From positions 21,179,786-21,243,785 of the forward strand of contig NW_004454181.1 in NCBI RefSeq assembly GCF_000283155.1: a DNA stretch of 64,000 bases, in the 5' to 3' direction. Shown one piece after another: positions 11,120 to 23,534 of this stretch. Made by a program: the position numbers and the translations under genes. This DNA comes from Ceratotherium simum simum. Taxonomy: Eukaryota > Chordata > Mammalia > Perissodactyla > Rhinocerotidae. Each line of letters starts with the position of its first letter. Within the stretch, counting starts at the first letter, position 1. The notes beneath the pieces were generated by a model. The model was given only the letters and a program-made list of their open reading frames with translations, searched no databases and was not told the origin of the DNA.

Positions 11120-14100
11120 TATATGTTTTTTGGGTCTTTGCTTCTCTTCTATGCATAGTACTTTCTCTCTGATTCATTTTGTCCTTATTTCATTTTTCTG
11201 GTCTTTTCTTACCCACCAAGTCGCCTCTGCCCCTTGCCCCTCCTTCCCCCTTGTACACACATACAAACATTGGCTTCCAGATCTGCCACCTGTGGTCTGG
11301 AGCCATTTCAGACCACTTTGTTTCTATTCCTCAATAGCCAGTGCTCTGATATACCAGGTCTCAGGCCTGTTTTAAGAACTCTGCCACTCATGGTGGGGCC
11401 CTCTTTCTTTTGTCTGTGATCCACCAATGTTAGTATCCCACTGTGCGCTCTCATTTTCCACATAGTCCGTGTGTGACTCTGCTCTGACATGGGCTCCGAC
11501 TCCGCACTGCTGGCTTCAGCATGTTCATTTCCCCTCATACACACAACTTGACATTTGAAGAATTATCTGTTCCCTAGTAAAAAAAAAAAAACATGGATTT
11601 TTATTTGTGTGTTTATTGGACAGTTTTTGGAAGATGGGTGGAAAGATTCTGATTTCTGTGGGTGCCATCATTTCTATGGGAAACCCAGAAATCAAGATTC
11701 CATTTTCAATAAAGGCTTTGGCTAAGATGTACAAAATAAGCTTGAAATTACGTATCTATTTTAACAGCTGATATATGAGAGACCACTGAAATAACTCAAT
11801 GGCTTATGCTTGAATATCTCCAGGGACAGGAAGCTCATTAACTCCTGGTATAACCCAGTCCAAAATTGGATACTTTTTAAAGTAATAATACTCTCAGTTG
11901 TCCTTAGACAAATTATTTTTCCTTGTAGCTTTTTGTGATAGTACCTAAATTCAGAATTTTGGGGTTACATAAAGTAAGTGTAAACTCTTTTTCCAGCTAA
12001 TGGATTTTATAATGTTTGATGATTAAAAATCACAGTCATAAGTATGATCTTTTTCAGAATAAACAATTTCAATTCAACCTTCTTGTTGCTGCTAGGTATA
12101 GAAATACAGTTTAATACATGATCACGTTATAGGAATGAGCCTTTTTGCTTATTTCATTAGTTGTATTTATATTTAGCCAGACTGTTACCTTCTGAAAGAG
12201 CATTCTATATAGCCTAGCTTTCTTAATTTAGAGATGCCTCTTTTCTTTATCCAACAAAATTTAAACATGTATTTTATAAAACCAAAGTTTGGTTTTTAGG
12301 ACTCTCGTTGTTTATGTGTATGTTATAATTCCAGTGAGCCCTGGAAAACCCACTACTTTAGGAGTTTAGAATCTGAATAGTTGTATCTCTTTGTCTTTAA
12401 AAATGCCCATTTTGGGTGTTTTACTGGAAAGTCCCAACTAAGAAGGTACTAGTAGATGTGAAAACAGTGCAATAATAATGAATTATAATCAAAGGGAGGC
12501 CAATAAACATGTTCGTTTTTTATATTTACTGTGGAGATCAATGGAGACCTAGAGCTGAAATTTGTTTTAACTTCATCCAGCTTTCTTTCTTTGGCTTTTT
12601 ATGGGTTTCTCAATCACTTGACTTGTCTGCTCTAGGTGGCTTTTATTTGCTGATAAGTGCTATTCAGCAGTTTCCAAGTTGGAGAAATAAGGTTACCATT
12701 ACACAAAGGCTGTGTATTATCATATTGGGCTAAATGGATCCTGTCTTTAGTGAAACCAGTGGAGGAAGGACAAAGCCGAGGTCTTAAAGGGAAACATCCT
12801 CTAGGGCAAGTCCTGTAGAGGGGTACCATAGCGAACAGAGCAAGGGGAGAGGCTTTCGTGACAAATGAGACTTGACTTTCTTGCATCATTTCCTGATTCC
12901 AGAGTAAAGCCTGTGCAACCCTAATTAAAAGATCATTTGTGAGAAGCGCAAACATTAAAACTAAACCCAAGCTAGTCTTTTAACCTGCTGACCCTAGAGC
13001 TAGCAAGAAAGTTAATAGCTCATATGTGACATCATCCCCTATTGCTTCACTGCCCCAAATTAATTCTCCTCTTAAGGGCCTCTATCTTCTTCTGTACTTG
13101 CTCAGGAATAAGTCTTTAGGTTCTGCCATGCTGGCCTCCTCCCCCAACAGCCATTTATTGGCTCTGCTGCAGGTGACCCTCAAGACATCACTTTCCACAG
13201 GGTCTGTTTTCCTCCATAGTCACTTCTGCTGCTATCACTGCTCAGGCTCCAGATAGGAGATGCTGCTCTTCAGCCTTAACTGTGGGCTTAGACCCTCCTG
13301 ACTTCCCCCCAGTACAACTGAGGCAGCAAGTTTAACCCAATGTTCAGCAATAGCTGAAGGGATTTGGAAAAATACTCCAAGAATAACAATTGCATCAACT
13401 TAGCATCCCCCAGCATGGCTCTTTGACCCTTCCCAGCTCAACTCCACGTGTCCAGGACCAGTTTCTTTCTATGATTAAAAACTCTGAAACTTTGTGCTTC
13501 AGAATCAAGGCCAAAATAATAGCCCACTGTTCCTTTTTTTCTCCCCTTACACCCCAAAGAGAAGAGAGGAAATTTCCTTACTTCCTGTCCTATAGCTAGT
13601 ATTTCTATGGGATCATTGACAGAGTGAATACCCATTCCCTCCAAAGTTGTATGTACCTTTCCCACAGCGTGGGCTATTCAATCTTAAAGTATACCCTCTA
13701 AGCCCTGGGAGGGGCAATACCAACTCAGTCCAGCTGCTTTGCAGCCTCAGCTCATCAAAGATTCAAATTTCACCTTTAATAACTGTATAGCATGTCTAGT
13801 ACATGAAGAAAGAGGTGAGATAAGAGGTTCCATCAGGCTGGAATGACAGGATTTGTTGAAAGATGGTTTCCTACACAAATTGCCTTCTGAACATGTGTCT
13901 ATTATTAATAATTTCTCAATCTTGCTTCACTTTTAATCCTTATTTCCAATTTATCTCCTCTTTCATCCGCTCATATTACCTATCCTTTTCCTTTTGTTTT
14001 TAAATCATAATCCTTTCTCTTTTTCTCCTATCAAATTATATTTTAGACATGAAGGTAATATAAGTGATCTATTTGTCAGTTCCTCCCTTTGGGCAGTAAT

Positions 14101-14530
14101 ATCCGTAATTTAAAAATAAAAAATGTCTCTCTTCCCTTTAATAATTTTATTTTGTCATCACCTCAAACCAAGTTTATCTCTTCCATTTATAACTCCCTCA
14201 AGTCATGCTCTGGATATGATCATCTTCTACCTTAAAATGTGTAAATGGGTAATCTATAAACTATTTAATATATGTCTTAATAAATGTAATTTAGAGATAC
14301 CATAGGAAGAATTAATTAAAGAAATTAACAAAACAAAATAAAACAAAAGTATTCATAACAAGTAAAAAAAAAAAAGCAAGGCATGAATTTTACTTCTGCC
14401 TAAATATTTGTTGTCAAGACTTATTACAGTCCTGAGGAATTTGCGATCTTCAAAGCATTTGGAAATACCACCTTCATGAATGTATAAAAAGTAACAACAG
14501 TAAAATTTATACATACAGTACCAGGGAAAT
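11120..14530. other. No gene recognised
   Basis: This stretch holds pyrimidine-rich patches (11210-11260, 13920-14040) and some decayed repeat-like sequence. I see no splice-flanked exon, domain or RNA gene. Frames of 60-112 codons occur but overlap each other on opposite strands and resemble no protein I know. Confidence 0.4.
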
Positions 14531-14534
14531 GAAG

Positions 14535-14767
14535 TTTTTTTTTTTTTTTGTGAGGAAGATCAGCCCTGTGCCAACCCTCCTCTTTTTTTGCTGAGGAAGA
14601 CTGGTCCTGGGCCAGTCCTGCCCATCCTCCTCCACTTTATATGGGATGCCGCCACAGCATGGCCTGCCAAGTGGTGTGTCGGTGCGCACCTGGGATCTGA
14701 ACCGGCGAACCCTGGGCAGCTGCTGCGGAGCGCGTGCACTTAACCGCTTGTGCCACCGGGCCGGCCC
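14535..14767 (-). mobile_element. ERE SINE
   Basis: Inverted ERE: poly-T and 'gtgaggaagatcagccctg' at the left, then 'cactttatatgggatgccgccacagcatggcctgcc', and the head 'accgggccggccc' at the right. The 7-bp duplication 'aatgaag' lies at 14528-14534 and 14768-14774. The antisense B-box area is 'gggatctgaaccgg'. Confidence 0.9.
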
Positions 14768-15038
14768 AATGAAGATGTATTTTAAGGCAGAAATTAATAC
14801 TTTAAATAAATCTGTTTGGTAATGAAAAAATTTTTTTAACCCCGGGGGACATCTGAATGCTTTCATAATAATGCTAAAATGTTATTTTCTACAGTGTTTG
14901 ACATTTGTCTGATGGTGCAAAAGTCACGGTATAAAACCGCTGGTACCTTAGAACAAATCACAACAGTGGCACCAAATTCTATTAGTAATCACTGAATTCT
15001 TTACCGCTATACCCTGACAATCATGTGTGTATATATAT

Positions 15039-15138
15039 NNNNNNNNNNNNNNNNNNNNNNNNNNNNNNNNNNNNNNNNNNNNNNNNNNNNNNNNNNNNNN
15101 NNNNNNNNNNNNNNNNNNNNNNNNNNNNNNNNNNNNNN
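15039..15138. other. Assembly gap of 100 N
   Basis: Exactly 100 unknown bases, the usual placeholder for a gap of unknown size. TA dinucleotides flank it on both sides ('gtgtgtatatatat' and 'tatatatataatatag'), so the missing sequence is probably an expanded TA microsatellite. Open frames crossing it are artefacts. Confidence 0.98.
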
Positions 15139-15178
15139 TATATATATAATATAGACATAACACACGTACATATATGTA

Positions 15179-15822
15179 TAGTTGATGCCCATTATTCACC
15201 ATAGTTATATTCTATAAAGTCACTACAAGCACAGAGTTAGTGAATACAGAACCATTGCTCCTAGGGGAGATACCAGGTCAGGTTCTTGTGAGCCCCTGGT
15301 CACAAGATTCTCATCAATCAATCAATACGTGATCTTGTTTTATGTGTGTTTCTATTTAAAGATGCCTTATTTAATATATATTGTTGATTCATTAACGTTG
15401 AACTCTTGGACAACAGAATTATAATTCATGCCTGAAAGAAGCTTGTCTAACATGTTTTCTCCATAAGGCAGATACAGCCTTCTTGTGCTTAGGAAAGCTA
15501 AGCAGAACTTCAGCACTATGCTTGAGAGCCATTTTAAACAATCAAATCACCAACAAAAAGCATAAAAATGCAAAATTGTGGCACTAAATAGACTGGGAAA
15601 ATGACACTTGTTCGCACTATGACAGCTGAAACAAGAAGGCAGAGTGTGGCCTTGTTCCACCTCATCTGGGAACGTGTGCACAGGTTGGCTCAGATTTTTC
15701 ACCATGCCATACATGTCTGTGAAAAACAGTGAAACCACAAGTATTGATTTTGGAGTTACAAATAAGATTTAGTAAACAGGCAAATTCACAGATAAGAATC
15801 TGTGAATCATGAGGATTGATTG
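15179..15822 (-). mobile_element. Tigger-family (pogo) DNA transposon, internally deleted
   Basis: The left end 'tagttgatgcccattattca' and the right end 'tgaatcatgaggattgattg' form diverged terminal inverted repeats, flanked by TA (15177-15178 and 15823-15824), the usual Tigger target. On the minus strand, around 15380-15540, decayed coding sequence corresponds to the N-terminal helix-turn-helix of a Tigger transposase: a 'gagttcaacgttaatgaatc' core can be read. At about 644 bp it lacks the catalytic domain, so it is a non-autonomous deletion derivative. Confidence 0.8.
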
Positions 15823-16339
15823 TATATATGTATGTGCATATGTGTCTGCCAATTTCACTTTTTGATGAAACATTAAAACATAGTAATTAAGTTTTGATCT
15901 TTGAGAACATATCTTTTTAATATTCTGGATACACAATATAATATTAACATTCTAATATGCATAAAACAGTTCTGCTGGATACCAAAACACATAGAGCATT
16001 GTGAAGATTAGAGTATGGGAGATGAGGGATGATCTGGGGCTCTGTATAGTGACGGTCCAATAAAGAACATAGTGAGATTCAATTTAGGATTCAAAGCAGG
16101 TAACACTGGCAAGGTTATGTGTATTGAAGGGTTTGGAACTCCATGTTAACCCTTATAATGGGAGTAGAGGATCTAAGTGGGGGTCTTAATCCTTGTTCAC
16201 TGGTTCCTTCTTAATTCCCGCTGGAGAAAGGGCAAACTTTGAATGTGCACGCTTGTCTTGACCTTGCTGATTGACTTGTGGAGAAGCTCGGTGTTATTGC
16301 AAGAGCAGAGGGCCCTCGTCAGCCTTGATGATGGGGGTA

Positions 16340-18125
16340 AAAGACATAGTAACTAGGCTTTCTGTTTCTCTGGTGGTCACTTACTCAAATGGTCTTACTC
16401 CAGACTGTACCACTACAAATGACTGCATCCCTTCCATCATCTTAATTTCCTATAACCCAGTCTCTGACCACCACTTCCATCTTTCTGCTCACTACCTCCA
16501 TCTCTTGACCCCAACCGTCCTTCAAACCCACTTGGACATTCAATTTCTTAATCTTAGTGCCTTTTCATATACCTTATCACCATAATGATCTCATTTTCCT
16601 TCCTAAATTCCAAGATCAGTCATTATAATCATTACCTTTCATATACCCTGACTCACTCACTTGTACTACCTTGTGTCTGCATCTGGGCGGCTAAACATGG
16701 TAGGAATAAAACATATAATTGGTCTGATTTGGTCTCACTTTAAATTCATAACCATAAATCTCAAGGGGATTCTTGATGCTGCCAGGCAAGCATACTGTAC
16801 AATCTTAGTTCATTCACTCTCCCATTTCTAGATAACACTTATATCTCATTTTCTTCTTTAAAAACTCCCATAATTCCTTCTCCATCCTCATTCTCAATAA
16901 TGATCTTGTTCCTAGTCTAATGAAAAAATTGAAGAGAAAAGATCTTCCACCCGTTCCTTCATCACATATACCCATTTGCCGGCCTTGACTTCCACGTACT
17001 CTTGCCTTCCCAACTATGACCAAGGACGAGCTGTCCATGCTTCTGTCTAATGTCAGTTTTCCCACTTCTACATTAGATCCAGTTACCCCTTGCCTACTCA
17101 AGGACATTGCTGCGATTATTCCCGCTCATCTCCATCACTGAATTGTATCTCTCTAATAGATCATTCCTATTAGCAATGGGACAGGCTATTATTCCTCACA
17201 TCTTACAAGAAAGTTTTCTTGACCTCCCTTTCCCCATTTCCCTGTCAGCTACATTCCATTTTTGCTCTTCTTTACAGCAAAATTTCCTGGAAGAATCATC
17301 TGTACTTGCTATTTCCAGTTCCTCTCCATCCATTCTTTCTTGAGCCTGTTTCAACCAGGCTTTCGTTTGTTTGTTTGTTTTTTGGTGAGGAAGATTGGCC
17401 TTGAGCTAACTTTTGTTGCCAATCTTCCTCTTTTTTCTTGAGGAAGAGTGGCTCTGAGCTAACGTCTATGTCAACCTTCCTCTATTTTGTATGTGGGTTG
17501 CCGCCGCAGCGTGGCTTGATGAGTGTTGTAGGTCCATGCCCTGGATCCGAACCCATGAACCTGGGCTGCCGAAGTGGAGTGTGTTGAACTTAATCACTAC
17601 GCCACAGGGCCAGCCCCTAGGCTTTTGTTTTTAACAGTCTCTTCAATCAGTAACCAATGACGGATGACTTCCCTTTGCTAAATCAAAAGTTCACTTCTGA
17701 ATCCTTATTTTCTACCAAATTATCATATGACACAATTGATCACCACCATTTTCTTGAAACCCTTCCTTTGGTATCTGAAATATCATCATTTCTCTCTACC
17801 TCCCTCAAGGACTAGTTCTGTCTCATTTGCTGGTTTCTCCTTATCTCTTCAACTTCTAAATGTTGCAGTACCCCCAGACACAGTTTTTCAACCTCTCTTT
17901 TTCTCTATCTACATTCTTTCCCCTGGGTTCTCATCCAAAGCTCTAGATACCATCCACATGTTGATTACCCCAAATTTATATTCCTGACCCAGTCTTTGCC
18001 CTGATGCTTGAGACTAGTCTATACGTTGGCAACTTGACCTTTCCACTTGATGACTAACAAGTATTCAAGTTAAACATGTCCAAAATTGAATTGCTCCCTC
18101 AGACCCAAGCTGCTTTTTGTACCTA
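16340..18125 (+). pseudogene. L2 (CR1-clade) LINE ORF2 reverse-transcriptase relic, split by an ERE
   Basis: Conceptual translation in shifting plus-strand frames gives reverse-transcriptase landmarks in order. From about 17723: 'SYDTIDHHHFLETLPL', like the CR1/L2 'AFDTVDH' block. From about 17850: 'LNVAVPPDTVFQPLFFSIYI', like the 'GVPQGSVLGPLLF' block. From 17948: 'YHPHVDYPKF', where the active-site 'YADD' is lost. The first and third share a frame; the second is in another, so indels have broken the gene. The sequence before the ERE (16820-17360) fits the upstream part of the same ORF. Non-functional. Confidence 0.75.
17369..17619 (-). mobile_element. ERE SINE inside the L2 relic
   Basis: Inverted ERE from 'tggtgaggaagattggcc' to the head 'gccacagggccagcccc'. 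An imperfect duplication, 'aggctttcgttt' at 17357-17368 against 'aggcttttgttt' from 17620, marks the insertion. Several mismatches to the other copies suggest an older member. Confidence 0.88.
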
Positions 18126-18129
18126 GAAT

Positions 18130-20400
18130 CTTTCCTTTCCCTGTTGGTTTCTTTCTTACAGTGAGTGTTACGCAGCTACTTGCACAGATTTTGCATATAA
18201 CTGGGCATCATGGAAGGTGTGCAGATGCTTATCTCATGGTCTCTGCCTCAGAGTCTAAAATTTAATAGAGAAGATGCCGCATAAACCAGCAGCTGTCTCC
18301 TAGTAGCCATTTTCCCCTTCCCCCTTTAGGAATCCTGAGCTTTACCAGGACTCACGGATGCCTGATGGCAGGGCAACACGACAGGAGGAATATTGTTCCC
18401 AGACACCGTGGAATTGCCCCATCGGCCCTGGACTGCTTACACTTAAACTGCTATGTGAGAGGGAAGTAAACTGTCTTGTTTAATCTGCTGTTGCATTTTA
18501 TAGCAGCCGCGTTGGCATTCTAAGTATGGAAATAAGAACTTAAGCAAGTGAACCATCTGATTGCCCCCCAAATATAAGAGATGACAGGGAGGTGGGGGCA
18601 TTTCTGGGGCTAGGCAGGTAACTTGAGACAGTGAAGTAGGTTGGTATGAGACAAAAGGAAGCTGGGGTGACCAGGTGAATTGCAGAGCTGTGACCTACTT
18701 GAAGACATTAACATTTAGACCATATTCCAATCCTCAAAGACTCTGCCATCAGGATTTGGCCAAGCCAGTTTGTCAACTCTCGTAAACCAAGAGTTGCTTT
18801 AAGATATTTTGTTGTTGTTAGTAGCATGAAACCCTCTTTTCTAACTTATCTTATGCAGAACTAGAACATAGAGTGCCCTAAAAACAGGTCTGCTCTGGGT
18901 GAATGGAGGCCGTGTTCTCTCTGTCTCCCTCGTAACCCCCGTGGGCAGGCTCTGCTGTGCAACGCAGATTAAAAATGACTTATCTAGTCTAAGCCCCTTA
19001 TTTAACAGATGGGGAACTTAGGCTGAGAGTTATTTACTGTGAAACCAAAAGTGTGTCATTTCTCTTCTCTGGGCCTTGGTGTCCTTGTTTTTAAAGCAAG
19101 CTTGAATCAGTTAATCTCTGAAGTCTCTTCCAGTGAGCAAGGAAGAAAGCGTGGACAGAAGGAAACTAATATGTATTGATCAACTACTATGTGCTAGTGT
19201 GAAAAAACACAAACTTTGTGTTGTTTCTATCCGATCTACCAGACATATTTGATTTCTGATATTCCGGCAATTACAAGGTAAGATATTTCAGAGCAACAAT
19301 GAGTTTGTAATGTACCTGAATTCGCTTTTCCTAGCAATAGAAACGGCAGGTAATTTTGCATACCCTCGTTTCACTTGCTTTGCTCAGTTCCCCTGTGAAG
19401 TAGCCAGAGTAGGCATTCCTAGTCCCCTTTTACAGCTGAAGAAACTGATGGTAACTGCTTTGCCCACAGTCACACAACTAGCAAATGACAGAGCCAATGA
19501 CTGAAATCCAAGTCTAGTGCTCTTTATGACAGCTCTTCTTAAATTAGCATACCTAAAAATGTGAATGAATTCACCATCAGCCTTATAAATATTTATAGGT
19601 CTCGCCAAAATTATTGTAGAGTGTTTTGTTTTGTTTTCATTATTATTAGCAAATGCACACAATACCTGTCTGTACTCAAAGGGAAAGGGTATTAGAAGGT
19701 GATATGGTTGTTCTGCCTGAGTGTGAAATACTTGGCTTCAGAAAATAGCTTCAAGAGGCACTAGTAGGATGTTACTATGAGCAAACAATTAGTTAATTAG
19801 AGAAAATAATTCTCGATTAAGGAGAATTTGGGGAAAGGTAGTTAAATCCTATATTTTTTTCCAATATTCAGACTTGGTACATGTAACATTCACTCTGCTC
19901 AGTTGTCTTCATAACTCTGATATATTGGGGATGACCGGAAAAATTAATCTGTGGCCATTTCATCCGTCTTCTTTTAAAAAGAAAGGCTATTGAACTTTAA
20001 ACTATATTAAACATTAAATTTTTATGGTCAAATTGAGATTCTGCACAAATATAGTTAATTAAATTTGTAGATGATCTACTGTCTGGATTTATATGGGAGC
20101 CCTTGATTGAAAATGAGCTATAAAACACATGTTGAGTGATCACCACCCAGCCTTCCCCTGCCAGGCAGCTGTTTCTGGGACAAATGGTCTTCATGTCCTG
20201 TTTCATTGCATAAGTGCGTGTTAGCGGCTAAATGAGTCAAGTGTGGAACTTGCTGGCTCCTTTTCCTCTGTCTGACCTCTAATTGTTGCCACCCTCCACC
20301 GCGGTTCAGTCCTTGCCTCTCCTCTCCTCTCTCCAAACTCTCCCCCTACCTGATTGCCCATCTGATAGCTAATAGACAGTTCAATTAATATCTTTGAAAC
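18130..20400. other. No gene recognised; contains MIR-like patches
   Basis: Apart from the MIR at 19395-19530 and a MIR-like patch at about 18970-19035 ('ttatttaacagatggggaactta'), I recognise nothing. No exon or RNA gene is supported. Confidence 0.4.
19395..19530 (-). repeat. MIR SINE, antisense
   Basis: 'tagtccccttttacagctgaagaaactgatgg', then 'gcccacagtcacacaactagcaaatgacagagcc' and 'atccaagtctagtgctctt', is the inverted MIR core. It is diverged and has no flanking duplication. Confidence 0.75.
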
Positions 20401-20404
20401 AACA

Positions 20405-21510
20405 CTTTTGGCTTTCTAGCACTACAAAGTTCTTCCTCTCCAGTCTTCCCCATCTCAGAAAATGGGACCACTCACTGTGATACTCAAGCCAAAAATCTAG
20501 AAGTCACCCTTAATTCTTCTTTTTCTACTCACCCCCAGTGGAATCCATCAGTAAATCCTATTCAGGTCACCTTCTATCATATTTCCTCCATCAAGGGTCT
20601 TCTCACCGTCACACTGGGGCTATTCTGTTTCAAGGGGCTCCCCAAGCAGTCAAATCAACTTCATGTATACAGGGAAAGGTGTTTCCTTGGAGTAGACAAA
20701 TTATCAAAAGGCTCACCTTTCCAGCCTGAATCAGCCCCTTGCCAAGCTGGGTCACAGGGCTTGGCAAGATGGCAGAGGGCTAGATTTTGATCCCATTTGT
20801 CCCTGGGTTGGGCACATCCGTAGTAGTCTGTGTAGCAGCACACTACAGCCTGCTGGTCCAAGCAACTACTCCCTCTCATCTGGTCTACTCCAGTCCTTTC
20901 CCGATGCATCTCCCTGCCTCCAATCTTGTTCTTCTATAATCCTTTCTATACACCATGGTAAAGTCGATCTTTTCAAAACATATATCAGATCATTTTGCTT
21001 TCCTGATTAAAATCCTTACTTTCTTCCTTATTATACGTAGCATAAAATGCAGAATGGTTACAAGGCCCTCCATGACCCAGCCCCTGACCACCACTTTTTC
21101 CATCATCAGTCTGCTCTGGACAAAATGGCCTCCTTCCTAGTCTTAACCATGCAAGGTTGTTTCTGCCCGGGAGCCTTTACACATCTTTAGATGGTTGGCT
21201 CCTTTTCATCCCCCTATTCTCAGTTGAAATGTCACTTCTTTGAGGTCTTCCATGACCCAGTTATCAAAAGTTTATACACAAAATGCCCTACCACCATCGC
21301 TCTCCCTATTATACCATCACCTAGTTTTCTTTTTCTCCACAGCATTTAACACAATCTGAAATTAGCTTGTTTATCATCTGCTTCTCCCAGAATATAAACT
21401 CTTTGGGGGCAAAGAAGTTGTCTGAATTCTTCATTGTTATACCCTCAGTACCTGTAAGGGTGCTTGTCATACAGTAGGCACTCCACAAGTATTGATTGAA
21501 TGAGAGATGA
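20405..21510 (+). repeat. L2 LINE, ORF2 C-terminal part through 3' end
   Basis: The segments 'agtcttccccatctcag', 'agtcacccttaattcttc' and 'atccatcagtaaatcctattc' match the late L2 ORF. 'aaggccctccatgacccagcccctgacc', 'gagcctttacacatc' and 'tcagttgaaatgtcacttc' then lead to the terminal 'gtgcttgtcatacagtaggcactccacaagtattgattgaatgag'. All frames are broken. The piece at 20640-20930 is poorly conserved or inserted. Confidence 0.75.
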
Positions 21511-21543
21511 TGGAGTTAGAGAGCTAAGTTAAGGACTAGTGGG

Positions 21544-21735
21544 GGCTGGCCCCGTGGCTTAGCGGTTAAGTGCGCGCGCTCCACTGCTGGTGGCCCGGGT
21601 TCGGATCCCGGGTGGGCACAGATGCACCGTTTCTCCGGCCACGATGAGGCCGCGTCCCACATACAGCAACCAGAAGGATGTGCAACTATGACGTACAACT
21701 ATCTACTGGGGCTTTGGGGAAATAAAAAAAAAAAA
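21544..21735 (+). mobile_element. ERE SINE, 'ggggctttgggg' tail type
   Basis: The plus-strand head 'ggctggccccgtggcttagcgg' contains a pol III A box (TGGCTTAGCGG, 21555-21565) and a perfect B box (GGTTCGGATCC, 21598-21608). The tail is 'actggggctttggggaaat' plus poly-A rather than the 'gaggaagat' type. A perfect 13-bp duplication, 'aaggactagtggg', lies at 21531-21543 and 21736-21748. The intact promoter boxes and duplication mark it as one of the youngest copies here. Confidence 0.95.
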
Positions 21736-22684
21736 AAGGACTAGTGGGAGACGATAATGATATTCAGCAAGCATATTTGGGAAAGTTGTTTAAAAATACA
21801 TATTCTTGTAAATGAACTTAAAATAATGAACTTTCACAAACTTGAAAATAATGCCCTCTTTGCTTTCCCCCATCCTTTACCTCTGGTCTTTCATTTTTGA
21901 GTTGAGAAAGTTGAGTGGCATTTGTTTGCGTGTATGCTGAGTCATTAGTTTCCAGTGGCCTCTGACTATTAAGGGCATTGAACACCTCTCCTAAGCACAG
22001 AGCAAGACCTTGTTACTGGGAGAACTTTCTGCATAAGGACTCAGCCTGGTGCCAAGGTTGAGTCTCTTACTGTCATTTGCTTTCCGGGCACAGTAGAGCT
22101 AAGCAGCATTGTTTAACCTTTTGGAAGCTGTGTATGAAATTTACATTAGTGGGGTGTAGCTCTTCGGTTACAAACCGTTTATCCCATGAATATCAATGTG
22201 GCTGTTTGCTCTGAGAAATTATCTTCTTTCTGTTGAGAGGAGCTGAGGAATCCATAAAAATGTGCAGAAGATAGGAGAGAGAGTCTCAGTTCCTCTGAGA
22301 TTGCTGGGGACAATGATTAAGGAGCAAGGTGACCTGTGCACCCAGGAAAAAGCTTCTGGGGAAGTCCCATGGAGATCTTTCCTTTCCCTCCCCCACGGTG
22401 ATTTTGAATAAGTATTTTGGTTTATTTAGTTAAAAGTATGTGAATACCTATCACAGAGCCTTGCAAAGAGTAGGCATTTAATAAATATCTGCCCAAATGA
22501 GTGGTTTGATATTTAAGAATACTTATTAAACAGAGAACTCATTCAGTAATTGAGAAGAAATATGAACATGCAATTAAGGTAATGTCAACCTAAATCTACA
22601 ATTTGCCACTAACAACTTTTTTAGAACTTCTATTTGAGTAGACACTGATGACCAGAAAAGGAACTTTAAAAAAAAAGTTAATAG

Positions 22685-22937
22685 AGGCCAGCCCGGTGGC
22701 ATAGTGGTTAAGTGCACGTGTTCCACTTCGGTGGCCCGGGGTTTGCAGGTTCGGATCCCAGGCGTGGACCTTCGCACTGCTTATCAAGCCATGCTGTGGC
22801 AGGTGTCCCACCTATAAAGTAGAGGAAGATGGGCACGGATGTTAGCCCAGGGACAATCTTCCTCAGCAAAAAGAGGAGGATTAGCAACAGATGTTAGCTC
22901 AGGGCTAATCTTCCTCACCAAAAAAAAAAAAAAAAAA
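22685..22937 (+). mobile_element. ERE SINE, 'gaggaagat' tail type
   Basis: Plus-strand head 'ggccagcccggtggcatagtgg', B box GGTTCGGATCC at about 22748-22758, body 'aagtagaggaagatgggcac' and a tail 'agggctaatcttcctcacc' with 18 A. Flanking A-rich sequence hides any duplication. Confidence 0.92.
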
Positions 22938-23530
22938 GACTATTTTTCATAGCAGTTTTAGGTTTGCAGAAAATTGAGCAAAAAGTGCAGAGAGTTCCCG
23001 TACACCCCCTTTCCCCACCTCCCCTTGGTTTCCTCTGTTAGTAACATCTTACATTAGTGGGGCACAATTTTTACAGTTGATGAACCAATATTGATACGTT
23101 ATTAACTGAAGTCTATAGTTTATAATAAGGTTCACTCTTGGTGTTTTATGTTTTGTGGGTTTTCACAAATATAGAATGACATGTATCCACCATTACAGTA
23201 TCGTATAGAATAATTCCACTGCCCTAAAAATCCTCTGTGCTTTACCTATTCATCCCTCTGCATCTTTCCTGCTGAACATCTGGCAACCACTGATTTTTCT
23301 TTTGCCTTTTTTTTTTATTATGGTAAAATATACATAACATACAACTTTACTATTTTAATTATTTTTAAGTGTACAATTGAGTTGCATTAACTAAATTCAA
23401 CCACTGATCTTTTTACTCTCTCTATAGTTTTGCCTTTTCTAGAATGTCATATAGTTGGAATCCTACAATAAGTAACCTTTTCAGACTGGCTTCTTTCATT
23501 AACCAATGTGCATTTAACGGAGACTATGGT
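22938..23530 (-). repeat. Old L1M 3' region
   Basis: Inverted L1 landmarks: 'catagcagttttaggtttgcag', 'gagagttcccgtacacccc', 'gtttcctctgttagtaacatc', 'atggtaaaatatacataacat', 'agtgtacaattgagttgcatt' and 'tatagttggaatcctacaata'. Two L1M 3' ends may be joined near 23290. No coding capacity. Confidence 0.75.
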
Positions 23531-23534
23531 TTTA

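Noticed and set aside
14948..15202. Open frames crossing the N run
   Set aside because: The unknown bases remove stop codons, so the frames are artefacts.
21544..21735. tRNA gene from the A and B boxes
   Set aside because: The boxes belong to the tRNA-derived head of an ERE SINE with poly-A tail and target-site duplication. No anticodon arm or acceptor stem of a working tRNA is seen.
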